The notes: generated from the sequence alone by a model not told the origin. A stretch of 64,000 bases of DNA from Segniliparus rotundus DSM 44985 (GCF_000092825.1 NC_014168.1:673946-737945), one strand, 5' to 3'. Counted from the first letter of the stretch, positions 35,519 through 42,727 are shown. Made by a program: numbers and translations.

Positions 35519-35957
35519 CATCGCCGGAAAGGTCGGACTGCCCGGCTTGTCCTCGTACAACGCGGCGAAGTACGGCGTGGTCGGTTTCTCCGAGGCGTTG
35601 CGCGGCGAGCTCAGACCGTACGGCGTCGAAGTCACCGTCATCATGCCCGCTTTCATCCAGACCGGGCTCATCGACGGCCTGGACACGGAGAACAGCCTGA
35701 TCCTCAAAGCTGTTCCGCCGCAGCCCCCGGAGCGGGTCGCCGAAGCGATTGTGAAAGCGGCCGCCGGCCGGGGCATGAACCATTGGGTGCCGGGCTGGGT
35801 CACTGTGCTCGACCCGATTCTCGCCGCCCTGCGTTGGTCGCCCAGGCTCACGGTCGCGGCCACCAAGGCGCTCGGTTTGAGCGAACTCATGTCCGGCGGC
35901 GCGAAGTCGGCCGCCCGCAAGGCGTACATCGAGCGCACCACCGGCCAAGCGCAATAG
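35091..35957 (+). CDS. Short-chain dehydrogenase/reductase, tandem copy 1
   Basis: A 288-residue classical SDR: TGGAQGIG for NAD(P) binding near residues 16-23, NNAGVMIVGDI, and the YNAAK catalytic tyrosine and lysine with the preceding serine in INIASIAG. GDLDVDL at the end of strand 2 suggests preference for NAD. The C-terminal quarter is hydrophobic and may lie against the membrane. The ATG has AAAGGA eight bases upstream; an ATG at 35073 is too close to that site. The next gene is a partly identical copy. Substrate unknown; lipid or hydroxy-compound oxidation is typical for such proteins. Confidence 0.87.
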   Translation: MARNLRNLRGKVVLITGGAQGIGRKTAEAFVAQGAKVAIGDLDVDLAKKAADEIGGDVLALPLDVSDYDQFAKFIEDAEKALGPIDVLVNNAGVMIVGDIVDEPQRVTDKQLMIDLNSVIFGSREAAKRFVPRRCGHIINIASIAGKVGLPGLSSYNAAKYGVVGFSEALRGELRPYGVEVTVIMPAFIQTGLIDGLDTENSLILKAVPPQPPERVAEAIVKAAAGRGMNHWVPGWVTVLDPILAALRWSPRLTVAATKALGLSELMSGGAKSAARKAYIERTTGQAQ

Positions 35958-36194
35958 ACTCGCCCGGGCGGCGGAGCCGCTGGGGCGGCCGACTTCGCGC
36001 CGCTGATCTCCGCCCGCGCCGTCGCCTGGTTTCGCCTTGAAATTTTTTGACCGATATGATGACAGGGGATTGGGCGCGAATCGCCCTTTTCGACGGCCAA
36101 AATTTCGAGAGATCTCCTGCAGTTGGGCGATCCGCGCGTTTGGTTCGGCAGTCGGCTTTGGCCCCACCTGGCTCTGGCCGGATGGAAACACATG

Positions 36195-36639
36195 TGAGAA
36201 AGGACTCCCGTATGGCTCGGAATCTGCGGAATTTGCGCGGGAAGGTCGTTTTGATTACTGGTGGCGCGCAGGGGATTGGGCGTAAGACCGCGGAGGCGTT
36301 CGTGGCGCAGGGCGCGAAGGTCGCGATTGGGGATTTGGACGTCGATCTGGCGAAGAAGGCGGCGGACGAGATCGGCGGGGATGTTTTGGCTTTGCCGTTG
36401 GACGTCTCGGACTACGACCAGTTCGCGAAGTTCATTGAGGACGCGGAGAAGGCGTTGGGGCCGATTGACGTGTTGGTGAACAACGCGGGGGTGATGATTG
36501 TCGGGGACATTGTGGACGAGCCGCAGCGGGTGACCGACAAGCAGTTGATGATTGATTTGAACTCGGTGATCTTCGGCAGCAGGGAGGCCGCGAAGCGTTT
36601 CGTGCCCCGTCGGTGCGGGCACATCATCAACATCGCCTC
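36195..36639 (+). repeat. Direct repeat, copy 2 (identical 445 bp)
   Basis: Second copy of 35074-35518. The repeat uses G-ending codons (TTG, GTG, GCG, GGG) far more than the flanking halves of the genes, which prefer C-ending codons. Confidence 0.9.
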
Positions 36640-37081
36640 GCTCGCGGGCAAAATCGGCGTCCCCGGCTTGTCCTCGTACAACGCGGCGAAGTACGGCGTG
36701 GTCGGTTTCTCCGAGGCGTTGCGCGGCGAGCTCAGACCGTACGGCGTCGAAGTCACCACGATCATGCCGCTCTTCATCCAGACCGCGCTCATCGACGGCC
36801 TGGACTTCTCCAGAAGCCTGCTCTTGAAGATCATCCCGCCGCAGCCGGTGGAGAAGGTCGCGAACGCTATCGTGCACTCGGCCGCCGGCCGGGGCAAAAA
36901 TCAGTTCGTCCCCGGATGGACCTTGGTCTTCGACCCGCTCCTCGCCCTGTTGCGGTGGGCTCCGCGCCTGATGGTCGCGTTCACCAAGATCTTGGGGCTG
37001 AGCGATATTTTGACTGGCGGCAAGGTGAACACCTCGGCCCGCAAGGCGTACATCGAGCGCACCACCGGCCAAGCGCAATAA
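36212..37081 (+). CDS. Short-chain dehydrogenase/reductase, tandem copy 2
   Basis: A 289-residue SDR whose first 143 residues equal those of copy 1. It then diverges (INIASLAGKIGVPGLSSYNAAK and a distinct C-terminal half) before ending in the same RKAYIERTTGQAQ. Catalytic Ser, Tyr and Lys are intact, so both copies look active. The different C-terminal halves, which form the substrate pocket in SDRs, suggest different substrates with the same cofactor half. The copies are 254 bp apart with no gene between them. Confidence 0.87.
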   Translation: MARNLRNLRGKVVLITGGAQGIGRKTAEAFVAQGAKVAIGDLDVDLAKKAADEIGGDVLALPLDVSDYDQFAKFIEDAEKALGPIDVLVNNAGVMIVGDIVDEPQRVTDKQLMIDLNSVIFGSREAAKRFVPRRCGHIINIASLAGKIGVPGLSSYNAAKYGVVGFSEALRGELRPYGVEVTTIMPLFIQTALIDGLDFSRSLLLKIIPPQPVEKVANAIVHSAAGRGKNQFVPGWTLVFDPLLALLRWAPRLMVAFTKILGLSDILTGGKVNTSARKAYIERTTGQAQ

Positions 37082-37095
37082 ACCGCTCGCGCGGA

Positions 37096-37140
37096 CGCCA
37101 GCGGCTCGTGTCATTCACACGGTTCCGCGGGCCGCTGGCG
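37096..37140. terminator. Long-loop inverted repeat between convergent SDR2 and vsr
   Basis: CGCCAGCGGC (37096-37105) and GCCGCTGGCG (37131-37140) are perfect 10-bp arms with a 25-base loop. There is no T-run. It overlaps the last codons of vsr and may act as a bidirectional terminator or RNA-stabilising hairpin. Confidence 0.4.
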
Positions 37141-37596
37141 CGGCTGCGGCCGTCGCCGTGCCACCGCCTCGGCGACGCGCAGCGCCACCTCTTGGAGATC
37201 ATCGTGCTCCCATGCGACGACCACTTCCCATCCCTCGGCCTCGAGCGCCGCGAGCTTCGCCGCGTCTCTCGCTTGATTGCGTGCGATCTTCGCCGACCAG
37301 TACGGGGCGTTGCTGCTCGGGGGACGGTAATGCTGCGGACAGCCATGCCAAAAGCAACCATGGATTTCCACAGCGACTTTCGCGGGCCCGAAAACGATGT
37401 CCACGCTCCGCCGCCGGTCGGCAAGCGGTTTCGCGGCCACTCGATATCGCAGTCCCTGCGCCCACAGCAACCTGCGAAGTTTAAGCTCGGGGGAAGTGTC
37501 GCGGCTCCGATTGCTCAGCATGGATCGGCGGGTCGCGGCACTGGTGGCCCAGCTGCCGTCCGGCACCGTCTCTTCCAGCGTTCGGCGCCGCGCCAT
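37111..37596 (-). CDS. vsr: Very-short-patch DNA mismatch endonuclease
   Basis: A 161-residue protein of the Vsr family, which nicks DNA beside T:G mismatches arising from deamination of 5-methylcytosine. It shows NRSRDTSPELKLRRLLWAQG, the catalytic aspartate in SVDIVF (Asp66), EIHGCFWHGC with His79, Cys81, His84 and Cys86, and YWSAKIARNQARDAA. The ATG at 37596 lies seven bases after TATGAT, so the mRNA is probably leaderless. No cytosine methyltransferase lies nearby in the window. It is divergent from the HerA-like gene. Confidence 0.88.
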   Translation of the reverse strand: MARRRTLEETVPDGSWATSAATRRSMLSNRSRDTSPELKLRRLLWAQGLRYRVAAKPLADRRRSVDIVFGPAKVAVEIHGCFWHGCPQHYRPPSSNAPYWSAKIARNQARDAAKLAALEAEGWEVVVAWEHDDLQEVALRVAEAVARRRPQPRQRPAEPCE

Positions 37597-37667
37597 AGAG
37601 GACATCATAATCGTGTCCGAACGCCTGAAACACGAACCGCACGTTTGCAACACGAAAGGACGCACCG

Positions 37668-39248
37668 ATGAGCGAAACTGGAGCCGAGCCGATCCCTGCC
37701 GCCCAGGAAATCGCCGCCGGCTATACGACAGAGGGTCTTTCCCTCCAGCTCGGCACGGTGGTCGTGGACGGCGCAACAGACCCTGCCGCCTCGGTGAACC
37801 TGCCGCTCGCGACCCTGAACCGGCACGGGCTCGTCGCGGGGTCCACCGGGTCTGGCAAGACAAAGACGCTGCAGCTCATCGCCGAGCAACTGTCGGCGAA
37901 CGGGGTGCCGGTGGTCATGGCCGATGTGAAGGGCGACCTCTCCGGCCTCGCCCTGCCGGGCAAAGAAGGGGACAAGATCGCCCAACGCGCCGAGCAGACC
38001 AAAGACGACTGGACCGCGACCGCGTTCCCGACGGAATTCGTCTCGCTCGGCGCCAACGGGACCGGTGTGCCCGTGCGGGGCACAGTCGCCAGCTTCGGCC
38101 CAATCCTGCTCGCCAAGATTCTCGGGCTGAATGAAACCCAAGAGTCTTCGCTCGGCCTCATCTTCCGGTGGGCGAAGGACAAGAATCTCGACCTCGTCGA
38201 CCTCAAAGACCTCAGGGCCGTGATCGGCCACCTCACGGGCGATTCGGGCAAGGCCGAGCTGAAAGCCCTCGGCGGTGTGTCCTCCGCGAGCGCCGGCGTC
38301 ATCCTGCGCGCCGTGGCGAACCTGGAGGGCGACGGCGGCGATGTGTTCTTCGGCGAGCCGGAGATCGACGTGAACGACCTGCAACGCATCGCTCCCGACG
38401 GGCGCGGCGTCATCACCCTGTTCGAGCTCGGCGACCAGTCCGCCCGGCCGGTGCTTTTCTCCACCTTTCTGATGTGGGTGCTCTCCCGCCTCTTCCAAAC
38501 TCTGCCGGAGATCGGCGACGTCGAGAAGCCCAAGCTGGTGTTCATCCTCGACGAGGCGCATCTGCTCTTCGCCGACGCGTCGAAGGCTTTCGTTTCCCAG
38601 ATCGAGCAGACGGTCAAGCTCATCCGCTCGAAGGGCGTCTCGGTGATCTTCTGCACACAGCTGCCGACGGACATCCCCAACGAGGTCCTTTCCCAGCTCG
38701 GCGCGCGGGTGCAGCATGCGCTTCGCGCGTTCACCCCGGAGGACCAGAAGGCCCTCGCCCGGACCGCGAAGACCTATCCGACGAGCAAGGTGTACGACAT
38801 CCAATCGGCTCTCACCTCGGCCGGAATCGGCGAGGCGATCGTCACCGTGCTTTCCGAGACCGGGTCCCCGACCCCCGTGGCGTGGACGCGCCTGCGGGCT
38901 CCGCGCTCGTTCATGGGCGCGATCGGCGCCGACGCGATCCGAGGCTCCGCCCAGCACAGCGCGCTGTGGGCCAAATACGCCCAGGCACAAGACCGCCCGT
39001 CCGCGTACGAGGCGCTCAACCAGCCGCCCGCGCCAGCGGCTCCCGAAACGGCTCCGCAAAGCGAGGACTCCGCGCCAGCGGCCCCGAAACCAGAGCGCGC
39101 GCAGAAAGCCGCGCGGGCGGAGAAGGAGGAGCCGGGTTTTGTCGAGAAAGTGATGGAGAACCAGGCTGTGAAGGGCTTCATGCGCAACCTCGGCTCGACA
39201 TTGGGCCGAGAGATCAGCAAGTCTCTTTTCGGCAAACGCAGACGCTGA
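37668..39248 (+). CDS. HerA-like ATPase, DUF853 family (Rv2510c-like)
   Basis: A 526-residue P-loop ATPase of the bacterial HerA/YjgR family. Walker A GSTGSGKT is at 58-65 and Walker B is KLVFILDEAHLLF. VIFCTQLPTDIPNEVLSQLG and RVQHALRAFTPEDQKAL are characteristic. A Pro/Ala/Glu-rich linker (about 455-490) leads to a basic C-terminal segment. Length matches Rv2510c (533). Members pump or remodel nucleic acids, but the physiological role of this subgroup is unknown. An AAAGGA Shine-Dalgarno precedes the ATG. Confidence 0.9.
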   Translation: MSETGAEPIPAAQEIAAGYTTEGLSLQLGTVVVDGATDPAASVNLPLATLNRHGLVAGSTGSGKTKTLQLIAEQLSANGVPVVMADVKGDLSGLALPGKEGDKIAQRAEQTKDDWTATAFPTEFVSLGANGTGVPVRGTVASFGPILLAKILGLNETQESSLGLIFRWAKDKNLDLVDLKDLRAVIGHLTGDSGKAELKALGGVSSASAGVILRAVANLEGDGGDVFFGEPEIDVNDLQRIAPDGRGVITLFELGDQSARPVLFSTFLMWVLSRLFQTLPEIGDVEKPKLVFILDEAHLLFADASKAFVSQIEQTVKLIRSKGVSVIFCTQLPTDIPNEVLSQLGARVQHALRAFTPEDQKALARTAKTYPTSKVYDIQSALTSAGIGEAIVTVLSETGSPTPVAWTRLRAPRSFMGAIGADAIRGSAQHSALWAKYAQAQDRPSAYEALNQPPAPAAPETAPQSEDSAPAAPKPERAQKAARAEKEEPGFVEKVMENQAVKGFMRNLGSTLGREISKSLFGKRRR

Positions 39249-39276
39249 AGCCGGATATGCCGAGTACGCTGGAACG

Positions 39277-39741
39277 GTGACCGCCGGCGACATCACTTGG
39301 GGGGAGATGTGGGCCGAAGAAGAGCGGCAGCGGCAAGCGGCCGCTGGGTCCGCATGGGGCGCAGAGCCATGGCGCCAGCAGCTTGCCGCAGACGGGCTTC
39401 TCGGCGATGCGGAGGCCGAGCCGGGGCTCACACTGGCCTCGGAGCCGTATTTCGGCGGGCAAGCTCCGCATCATCCGGAGCCCCAGCCGTATTTCGAGTA
39501 CAGCGCCGATCCCGTGGAGGCCGAGGCACAGGCGCAGCCCCCTGCGCTCCGGGTCACCCTGCCTGCCGCGCCGCCGCGGCCAAGGCCGCGCGACGTGGAC
39601 GATGAGCCTGTGGAAGGTCTTGACGAACTCGACTGGCAGGCGCCGCCGCCCCCCGCGACGGAGCCCCAGCCTTCGCAGCAAGACCGCACATGGGAAAGCA
39701 CCTGGGCAGACGGCATCTACAAACCCCGGCACGCCACATGA
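39277..39741 (+). CDS. Hypothetical Pro/Glu-rich protein
   Basis: A 154-residue acidic, proline-rich protein (ITWGEMWAEEERQRQ near the start, several PPAP and PQP runs) without membrane segments or recognised domain. It is probably largely disordered. TACGCT stands six bases before the GTG, suggesting a leaderless transcript and supporting a real gene. It converges on the next gene with a three-base gap. Composition alone cannot exclude a chance frame. Confidence 0.55.
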   Translation: MTAGDITWGEMWAEEERQRQAAAGSAWGAEPWRQQLAADGLLGDAEAEPGLTLASEPYFGGQAPHHPEPQPYFEYSADPVEAEAQAQPPALRVTLPAAPPRPRPRDVDDEPVEGLDELDWQAPPPPATEPQPSQQDRTWESTWADGIYKPRHAT

Positions 39742-39744
39742 GCC

Positions 39745-39993
39745 TCATGCCGAGCGCGGCGCCCTGTGGCGACGGCGGTCGTAGAAGTCGGCTCCGCTGA
39801 CTATTCCTGAGGCCAGCGCCAGGGTGACCGCTCCTATCGCCGCTGCGGCCACGCCCCACGCATCGCGCCCCGATGCGAACGAGACGAGCATGAGCCCGAG
39901 CGAAGCGATGATGAGCAACGCCATGCAACGGCACGTCAGGCATACCAGTTGACGGGGTAACGCTCGATCGGCGGGCGGATTGCGGAGGCTCAT
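39745..39993 (-). CDS. Small two-helix membrane protein
   Basis: An 82-residue protein with a CLTCRC cysteine patch followed by two hydrophobic helices (about residues 22-40 and 45-66) and a basic end RRRHRAPRSA. A GGAAAGGA ribosome binding site lies seven bases before the ATG. No family is recognised. The basic tail predicts a cytoplasmic C-terminus. Confidence 0.6.
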   Translation of the reverse strand: MSLRNPPADRALPRQLVCLTCRCMALLIIASLGLMLVSFASGRDAWGVAAAAIGAVTLALASGIVSGADFYDRRRHRAPRSA

Positions 39994-40155
39994 GGGGGTG
40001 TTCCTTTCCTACGCCACCCACGCTCCCTGATTGTAGCGCAGATCACAACAGTTTCGGTGTGAGGGCGCCGCTCGGCCGGAACAGGTGTGTCCCGTTTTGG
40101 GATGCGTTAGTCGCGACGGTTGCCCATGGCTTGGCGCGAGCGGTGGGTTTGGGCG

Positions 40156-40632
40156 TCAGGCGCGCGTGGGTTTTTCCAGCAGGTCCGCGATCCTGTCCAG
40201 CGTTTGCCGCATGTTGCGCTCGGTGGCACGGGCCATCTGTCGGACCTTGCGTTTGGTGAGCACGCTCTCATGAGTGATGTCCCAGGTCTCCCTGACAAGG
40301 ACGCCGTTGTCGGCAGGAAGGATCTCATAACGCCATATCCGGCCTCCCACCAAGAGGCCAAGCGGCCCCGAAGCGCGGGGCTGCCATGCGATCTCCCGAT
40401 TCGGCTCGAACGCGACCACTGTGTTGACCATCGAGTACGAAAAGCCCATCCGCATGGACATGCCGAACTTCGCGCCGAGAAAAAGCCGCTGAGAAGCGCC
40501 CTTCGCGCCGACCACAGTCCCCGAGCCGTCAAAATCCTTATGCCGGTTCGCGTCGGCCAGCAGGTCGAAAACGTCGCTCGCCTCCGCGTCGATAACGCGC
40601 TCCACCGAGACCACATCAGACTCATATGCCAT
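40156..40632 (-). CDS. SRPBCC (START-like) superfamily protein
   Basis: A 158-residue protein with the pattern of polyketide-cyclase/START-like folds: VSVERVIDAEASDVFDLLADANRH at the N-terminus, a central beta-rich part with WRYEILPADNGVLVRETWDI, and a long C-terminal helix (RQMARATERNMRQTLDRIADLL). Such proteins bind hydrophobic ligands. TACGGT six bases before the ATG suggests a leaderless transcript. It lies just outside the left end of the integrated element. Confidence 0.75.
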   Translation of the reverse strand: MAYESDVVSVERVIDAEASDVFDLLADANRHKDFDGSGTVVGAKGASQRLFLGAKFGMSMRMGFSYSMVNTVVAFEPNREIAWQPRASGPLGLLVGGRIWRYEILPADNGVLVRETWDITHESVLTKRKVRQMARATERNMRQTLDRIADLLEKPTRA

Positions 40633-40788
40633 GTTGTCACCGTACGCGCATTTCGCCCTGCAGGAGAACTCGGGGAATGCCCTGAAGCCAAGCTCTCCCG
40701 CGACCTGGCCGAAGCCCTGGGCAAATGTTGGATCGTCCGATTTCGCGCCCCGCCTGTGGCTTTGCGCAACTCTGTGAGCCGCGAATAT

Positions 40789-40864
40789 TGGTGCACCCGA
40801 AGGGACTCGAACCCCTAACCTTCTGATCCGTAGTCAGATGCTCTATCCATTGAGCTACGGGTGC
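40789..40864 (-). tRNA. tRNA-Arg (anticodon ACG)
   Basis: A complete cloverleaf on the minus strand with acceptor stem GCACCCG/CGGGTGC, D-arm, anticodon loop CTACGGA (anticodon ACG at 40831-40829), T-arm GGGGTTCGAGTCCC and an encoded CCA. Its 5' half and six bases upstream (40827-40870) are repeated at 46692-46735, so it is the integration site of the adjacent element. Because the element lies on the 5' side, the tRNA has lost its original upstream promoter. The repressor gene now reads into it in the same direction. Confidence 0.95.
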
Positions 40865-41171
40865 TGGCCGGGTCAGTGTACACGTCAGCCCCGTTATTTG
40901 GCGAATCGGGGCCGTCCGGGGACGCGGGCGTGCTTCCGGTCTCGATCCATGAGAGGCGCACACCGGTCGCCAGCGCCCACGCCTTGAGGAGCACCGGGCG
41001 GGGGACCGACTTGCCAGCCTCCGAGTTGTTCACCGATCTGATGCTGACACCAATGTGTTCGGCCAGCTCGCCTTGGTTCAGCCCCGCGTATTCGCGGGCG
41101 AGGCGCAGCCGTTGGGGCAGGTTGATCTCGGGGATTGCTCCCGACTCGTAGTAGTCGTGCGCTCTGGTCAT
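40815..41171 (-). CDS. XRE-family repressor with attachment core inside its gene (integrated form)
   Basis: A 118-residue DNA-binding protein with a helix-turn-helix at about residues 19-55 (RLRLAREYAGLNQGELAEHI then GVSIRSVNNSEAGK). The last 16 codons and the TAG stop lie within tRNA-Arg; the sequence ends SDYGSEG. The core 40870-40827 is repeated at the other end of the element. Joining core to the sequence beside the right copy replaces SEG by PVVRFSRKSLSPVRQDVAA, giving a 134-residue form whose TGA overlaps the integrase ATG. The ATG at 41171 is seven bases after TACAGT (with TTGACT 17 bp upstream), a leaderless layout; a TTG at 41207 is that -35 box. Probably the immunity repressor. Confidence 0.85.
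   Translation of the reverse strand: MTRAHDYYESGAIPEINLPQRLRLAREYAGLNQGELAEHIGVSIRSVNNSEAGKSVPRPVLLKAWALATGVRLSWIETGSTPASPDGPDSPNNGADVYTDPASTRSSMDRASDYGSEG
40827..40870. other. attL: left attachment core in tRNA-Arg
   Basis: 44 bp matching 46692-46735 with one difference (A40849 versus G46714). It spans from the anticodon loop to the 5' end of the tRNA plus six bases. Integration uses the 5' half of the tRNA rather than the more usual 3' half. Confidence 0.9.
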
Positions 41172-41275
41172 GGACACAACTGTATTATTTGGTGCATAAC
41201 TAGTCAAGAAAAAATGAAAATCAGAATGGAATTTTTATTCCTAATAAATTGATAACTTCTTAATTAAGAAGTATT
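41172..41275. promoter_or_regulatory. Divergent promoter/operator region of the element
   Basis: On the minus strand TTGACT (41207-41202) and TACAGT (41184-41179) form the repressor promoter. On the plus strand an 18-bp perfect palindrome ACTTCTTAATTAAGAAGT (41255-41272) ends three bases before the excisionase-like GTG. TTGATA (41249-41254) and TATTGT (41272-41277) flank it at 17-bp spacing, but that -10 overlaps the start codon, so the exact promoter is uncertain. The palindrome is the likely repressor operator. Confidence 0.6.
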
Positions 41276-41506
41276 GTGATAATCATACCGACCGCACAAG
41301 GGCCTATTACCGCAGCTCAAGCGGCAAGAATCTCGGGCATCTCCAAACGAACGCTCACGGCAGCCTGCCTCAGGGGAGGCCTTAAAGCAGAGAAGCTGCA
41401 AGGGGCCACGGGCGCATATGTCATTGACCTGGACGACTTCAAGCACTACATGCTCACCAAATACGGAGTAACCATCAACCTTCCCGCCGAGATGCAGAGC
41501 GCGTGA
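41276..41506 (+). CDS. Excisionase/Cro-like helix-turn-helix protein
   Basis: A 76-residue protein with a MerR/excisionase-type helix-turn-helix: PITAAQAARISGISKRTLTA followed by GGLKAEKLQGATGAYVIDLDDFKHY. Such small proteins act as recombination directionality factors or Cro-like regulators. It is divergent from the repressor across the palindromic operator, the place of the early lytic or excision gene in temperate phages. The start is GTG. It is likely the partner of the integrase for excision; direct evidence is lacking. Confidence 0.72.
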   Translation: MIIIPTAQGPITAAQAARISGISKRTLTAACLRGGLKAEKLQGATGAYVIDLDDFKHYMLTKYGVTINLPAEMQSA

Positions 41507-41525
41507 GGGGGCGGGGGTGAAGAAA

Positions 41526-41846
41526 CTAAGAGCCCTGTTGGGGCGATTCAAGGGCGGCGAGGCGGGTTTCGAGGTCGATGACTCGTCCTTCGAGCTGGAT
41601 GACGGCGTTGAGCAGGATGCCGAATTCCGCGCCCACGAGCGCTATATTCTTCGCGGTGTCCTCGGCGTTCCCGGCCTTGACTTGGACGTTCTCCAGCGAA
41701 ATGTTCTCGATGGCGTTCAGCAGGAGGCGCTTCGCCTCGGCGGTGACTGTGAATTGGGCGGGGATGTCGGCGGCGGCGATCTCGCGCCAGCTTTTCGCGT
41801 CGGTGGTGTTCACCGTCTTGTACTGGCGCCAAGCCCTGGGTTTCAT
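41526..41846 (-). CDS. Hypothetical coiled-coil protein of the element
   Basis: A 106-residue frame (ATG at 41846; a GTG at 41912 would add 22 residues). The C-terminal half, from FGILLNAVIQLEGRVIDLET to the end, has a heptad pattern typical of a short coiled coil. No known domain. The ATG overlaps the start codon of a plus-strand gene in the shared bases 41844-41847 (CATG). Neither has a clear ribosome binding site. The protein-like sequence makes it credible. Confidence 0.5.
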   Translation of the reverse strand: MKPRAWRQYKTVNTTDAKSWREIAAADIPAQFTVTAEAKRLLLNAIENISLENVQVKAGNAEDTAKNIALVGAEFGILLNAVIQLEGRVIDLETRLAALESPQQGS

Positions 41847-42039
41847 GAACCGCGCCGGTCGGGCCGTGCTGTGGGTGTTGGCCGCGTTGTCGGCGGTGTT
41901 GACGCAGAACACCCTCAGCGCGTGGACCGAGCAAGCCTATCCGGGCAGAGATGTTGTGCACACTGTGCTGTACGGGGCGTTGCTGTTCGCGTTGGCGCGG
42001 TTGATCGGCACCGCAGCCGGGTACCGCAAGAAACACTGA
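41845..42039 (+). CDS. Small two-helix membrane protein of the element
   Basis: A 64-residue product with two hydrophobic segments (AVLWVLAALSAVL and VLYGALLFALARLIG) and a basic end GYRKKH. It could be holin-like or an exclusion protein, but size and hydropathy alone do not decide. It is divergent from the coiled-coil gene with overlapping start codons. No Shine-Dalgarno. Confidence 0.45.
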   Translation: MNRAGRAVLWVLAALSAVLTQNTLSAWTEQAYPGRDVVHTVLYGALLFALARLIGTAAGYRKKH

Positions 42040-42067
42040 GGCTCCCCTGATCCGCCCTCCGCGAGGA

Positions 42068-42247
42068 TCACGGCTCCTGCTGGCCGAACGCGGGCCACGC
42101 CTGCATCTGCTCGGGGAACAGGGGGGTTCCGTGCGCGACAAGGTGCCACGCTTGGCAGTAATACAAGAGGCAGTGGAGTTTTTCCGGCTCGACCTCCCCG
42201 CCGAGCCGGTCGATGATGTGCTGCGCGACATCGACCGCACTTGCCAC
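42068..42247 (-). CDS. Truncated Panacea (DUF4065/SocA-like) domain protein
   Basis: A 59-residue gene with a strong GAGGAG ribosome binding site six bases before its GTG. The product begins VASAVDVAQHIIDRLGG and continues KLHCLLYYCQAWHLVAHG then TPLF, closely matching the N-terminal third of Panacea/DUF4065 proteins, which serve as antitoxin domains for varied toxins and occur often in prophages. The usual following AWxxGPV and the rest of the domain are missing; the frame ends AWPAFGQQEP. It is therefore a relic or a minimal form. No toxin partner is recognised beside it. Confidence 0.65.
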   Translation of the reverse strand: MASAVDVAQHIIDRLGGEVEPEKLHCLLYYCQAWHLVAHGTPLFPEQMQAWPAFGQQEP

Positions 42248-42427
42248 CGTCAGCTCCTCGCATAGAACGTTGTCTTACTCTACTTGCTCGGGTCGTTGAT
42301 CGCGCCTGTCTGAGGCCCCGCGCCACAATCTGATCCGGCCGCGTGCCCACCCCTCATCATCGGGGCACCCGCCCCCCTTTTTTCCTGTAGCCGTTATGCG
42401 GTGACAATAGCCAGAGCGCGTCTTGTC

Positions 42428-42727
42428 TCAGTGGTGCAGGATTGATAAGAACGCGCTGGGGATGCTGATGTAAAAGACAGGCCAGCCGAAGCAGAAGACC
42501 ATGCCGGCCAGTGAAGCCGCCATGACACCTCTCCCAACGTTGCGCCACCTCTCATCGACTCTGAACAGGTAGACGCCCACTCCGAGCGAGGCAAGGAGGA
42601 TGAACCCGAATTTTGATTCGAGGGTGAATCCCAAGACCACGAGGACAACGCTGGCGACGATCAACACCAGGAAGCTAATCGGGCTGTTCGATGAAAGTGT
42701 TGCGTGATCCTCTCGTTGGCTTTTCAA
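42428..42727 (-). CDS. Small membrane protein of the element (a)
   Basis: A 99-residue product with three hydrophobic segments (SFLVLIVASVVLVVLGFTL, FGFILLASLGVGVYLF and the C-terminal VFCFGWPVFYISIPSAFLSI). The start is a TTG overlapping the stop of the upstream gene (TTGA), so it is translationally coupled to it. The frame is open further upstream but into that gene. No known family. It may belong to an immunity or exclusion set with its neighbours. Confidence 0.55.
   Translation of the reverse strand: MKSQREDHATLSSNSPISFLVLIVASVVLVVLGFTLESKFGFILLASLGVGVYLFRVDERWRNVGRGVMAASLAGMVFCFGWPVFYISIPSAFLSILHH

Noticed and set aside
41578..41844. Longer plus-strand form of the 64-residue membrane protein
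   Set aside because: The added 89 residues are the antisense of a more convincing coiled-coil gene.
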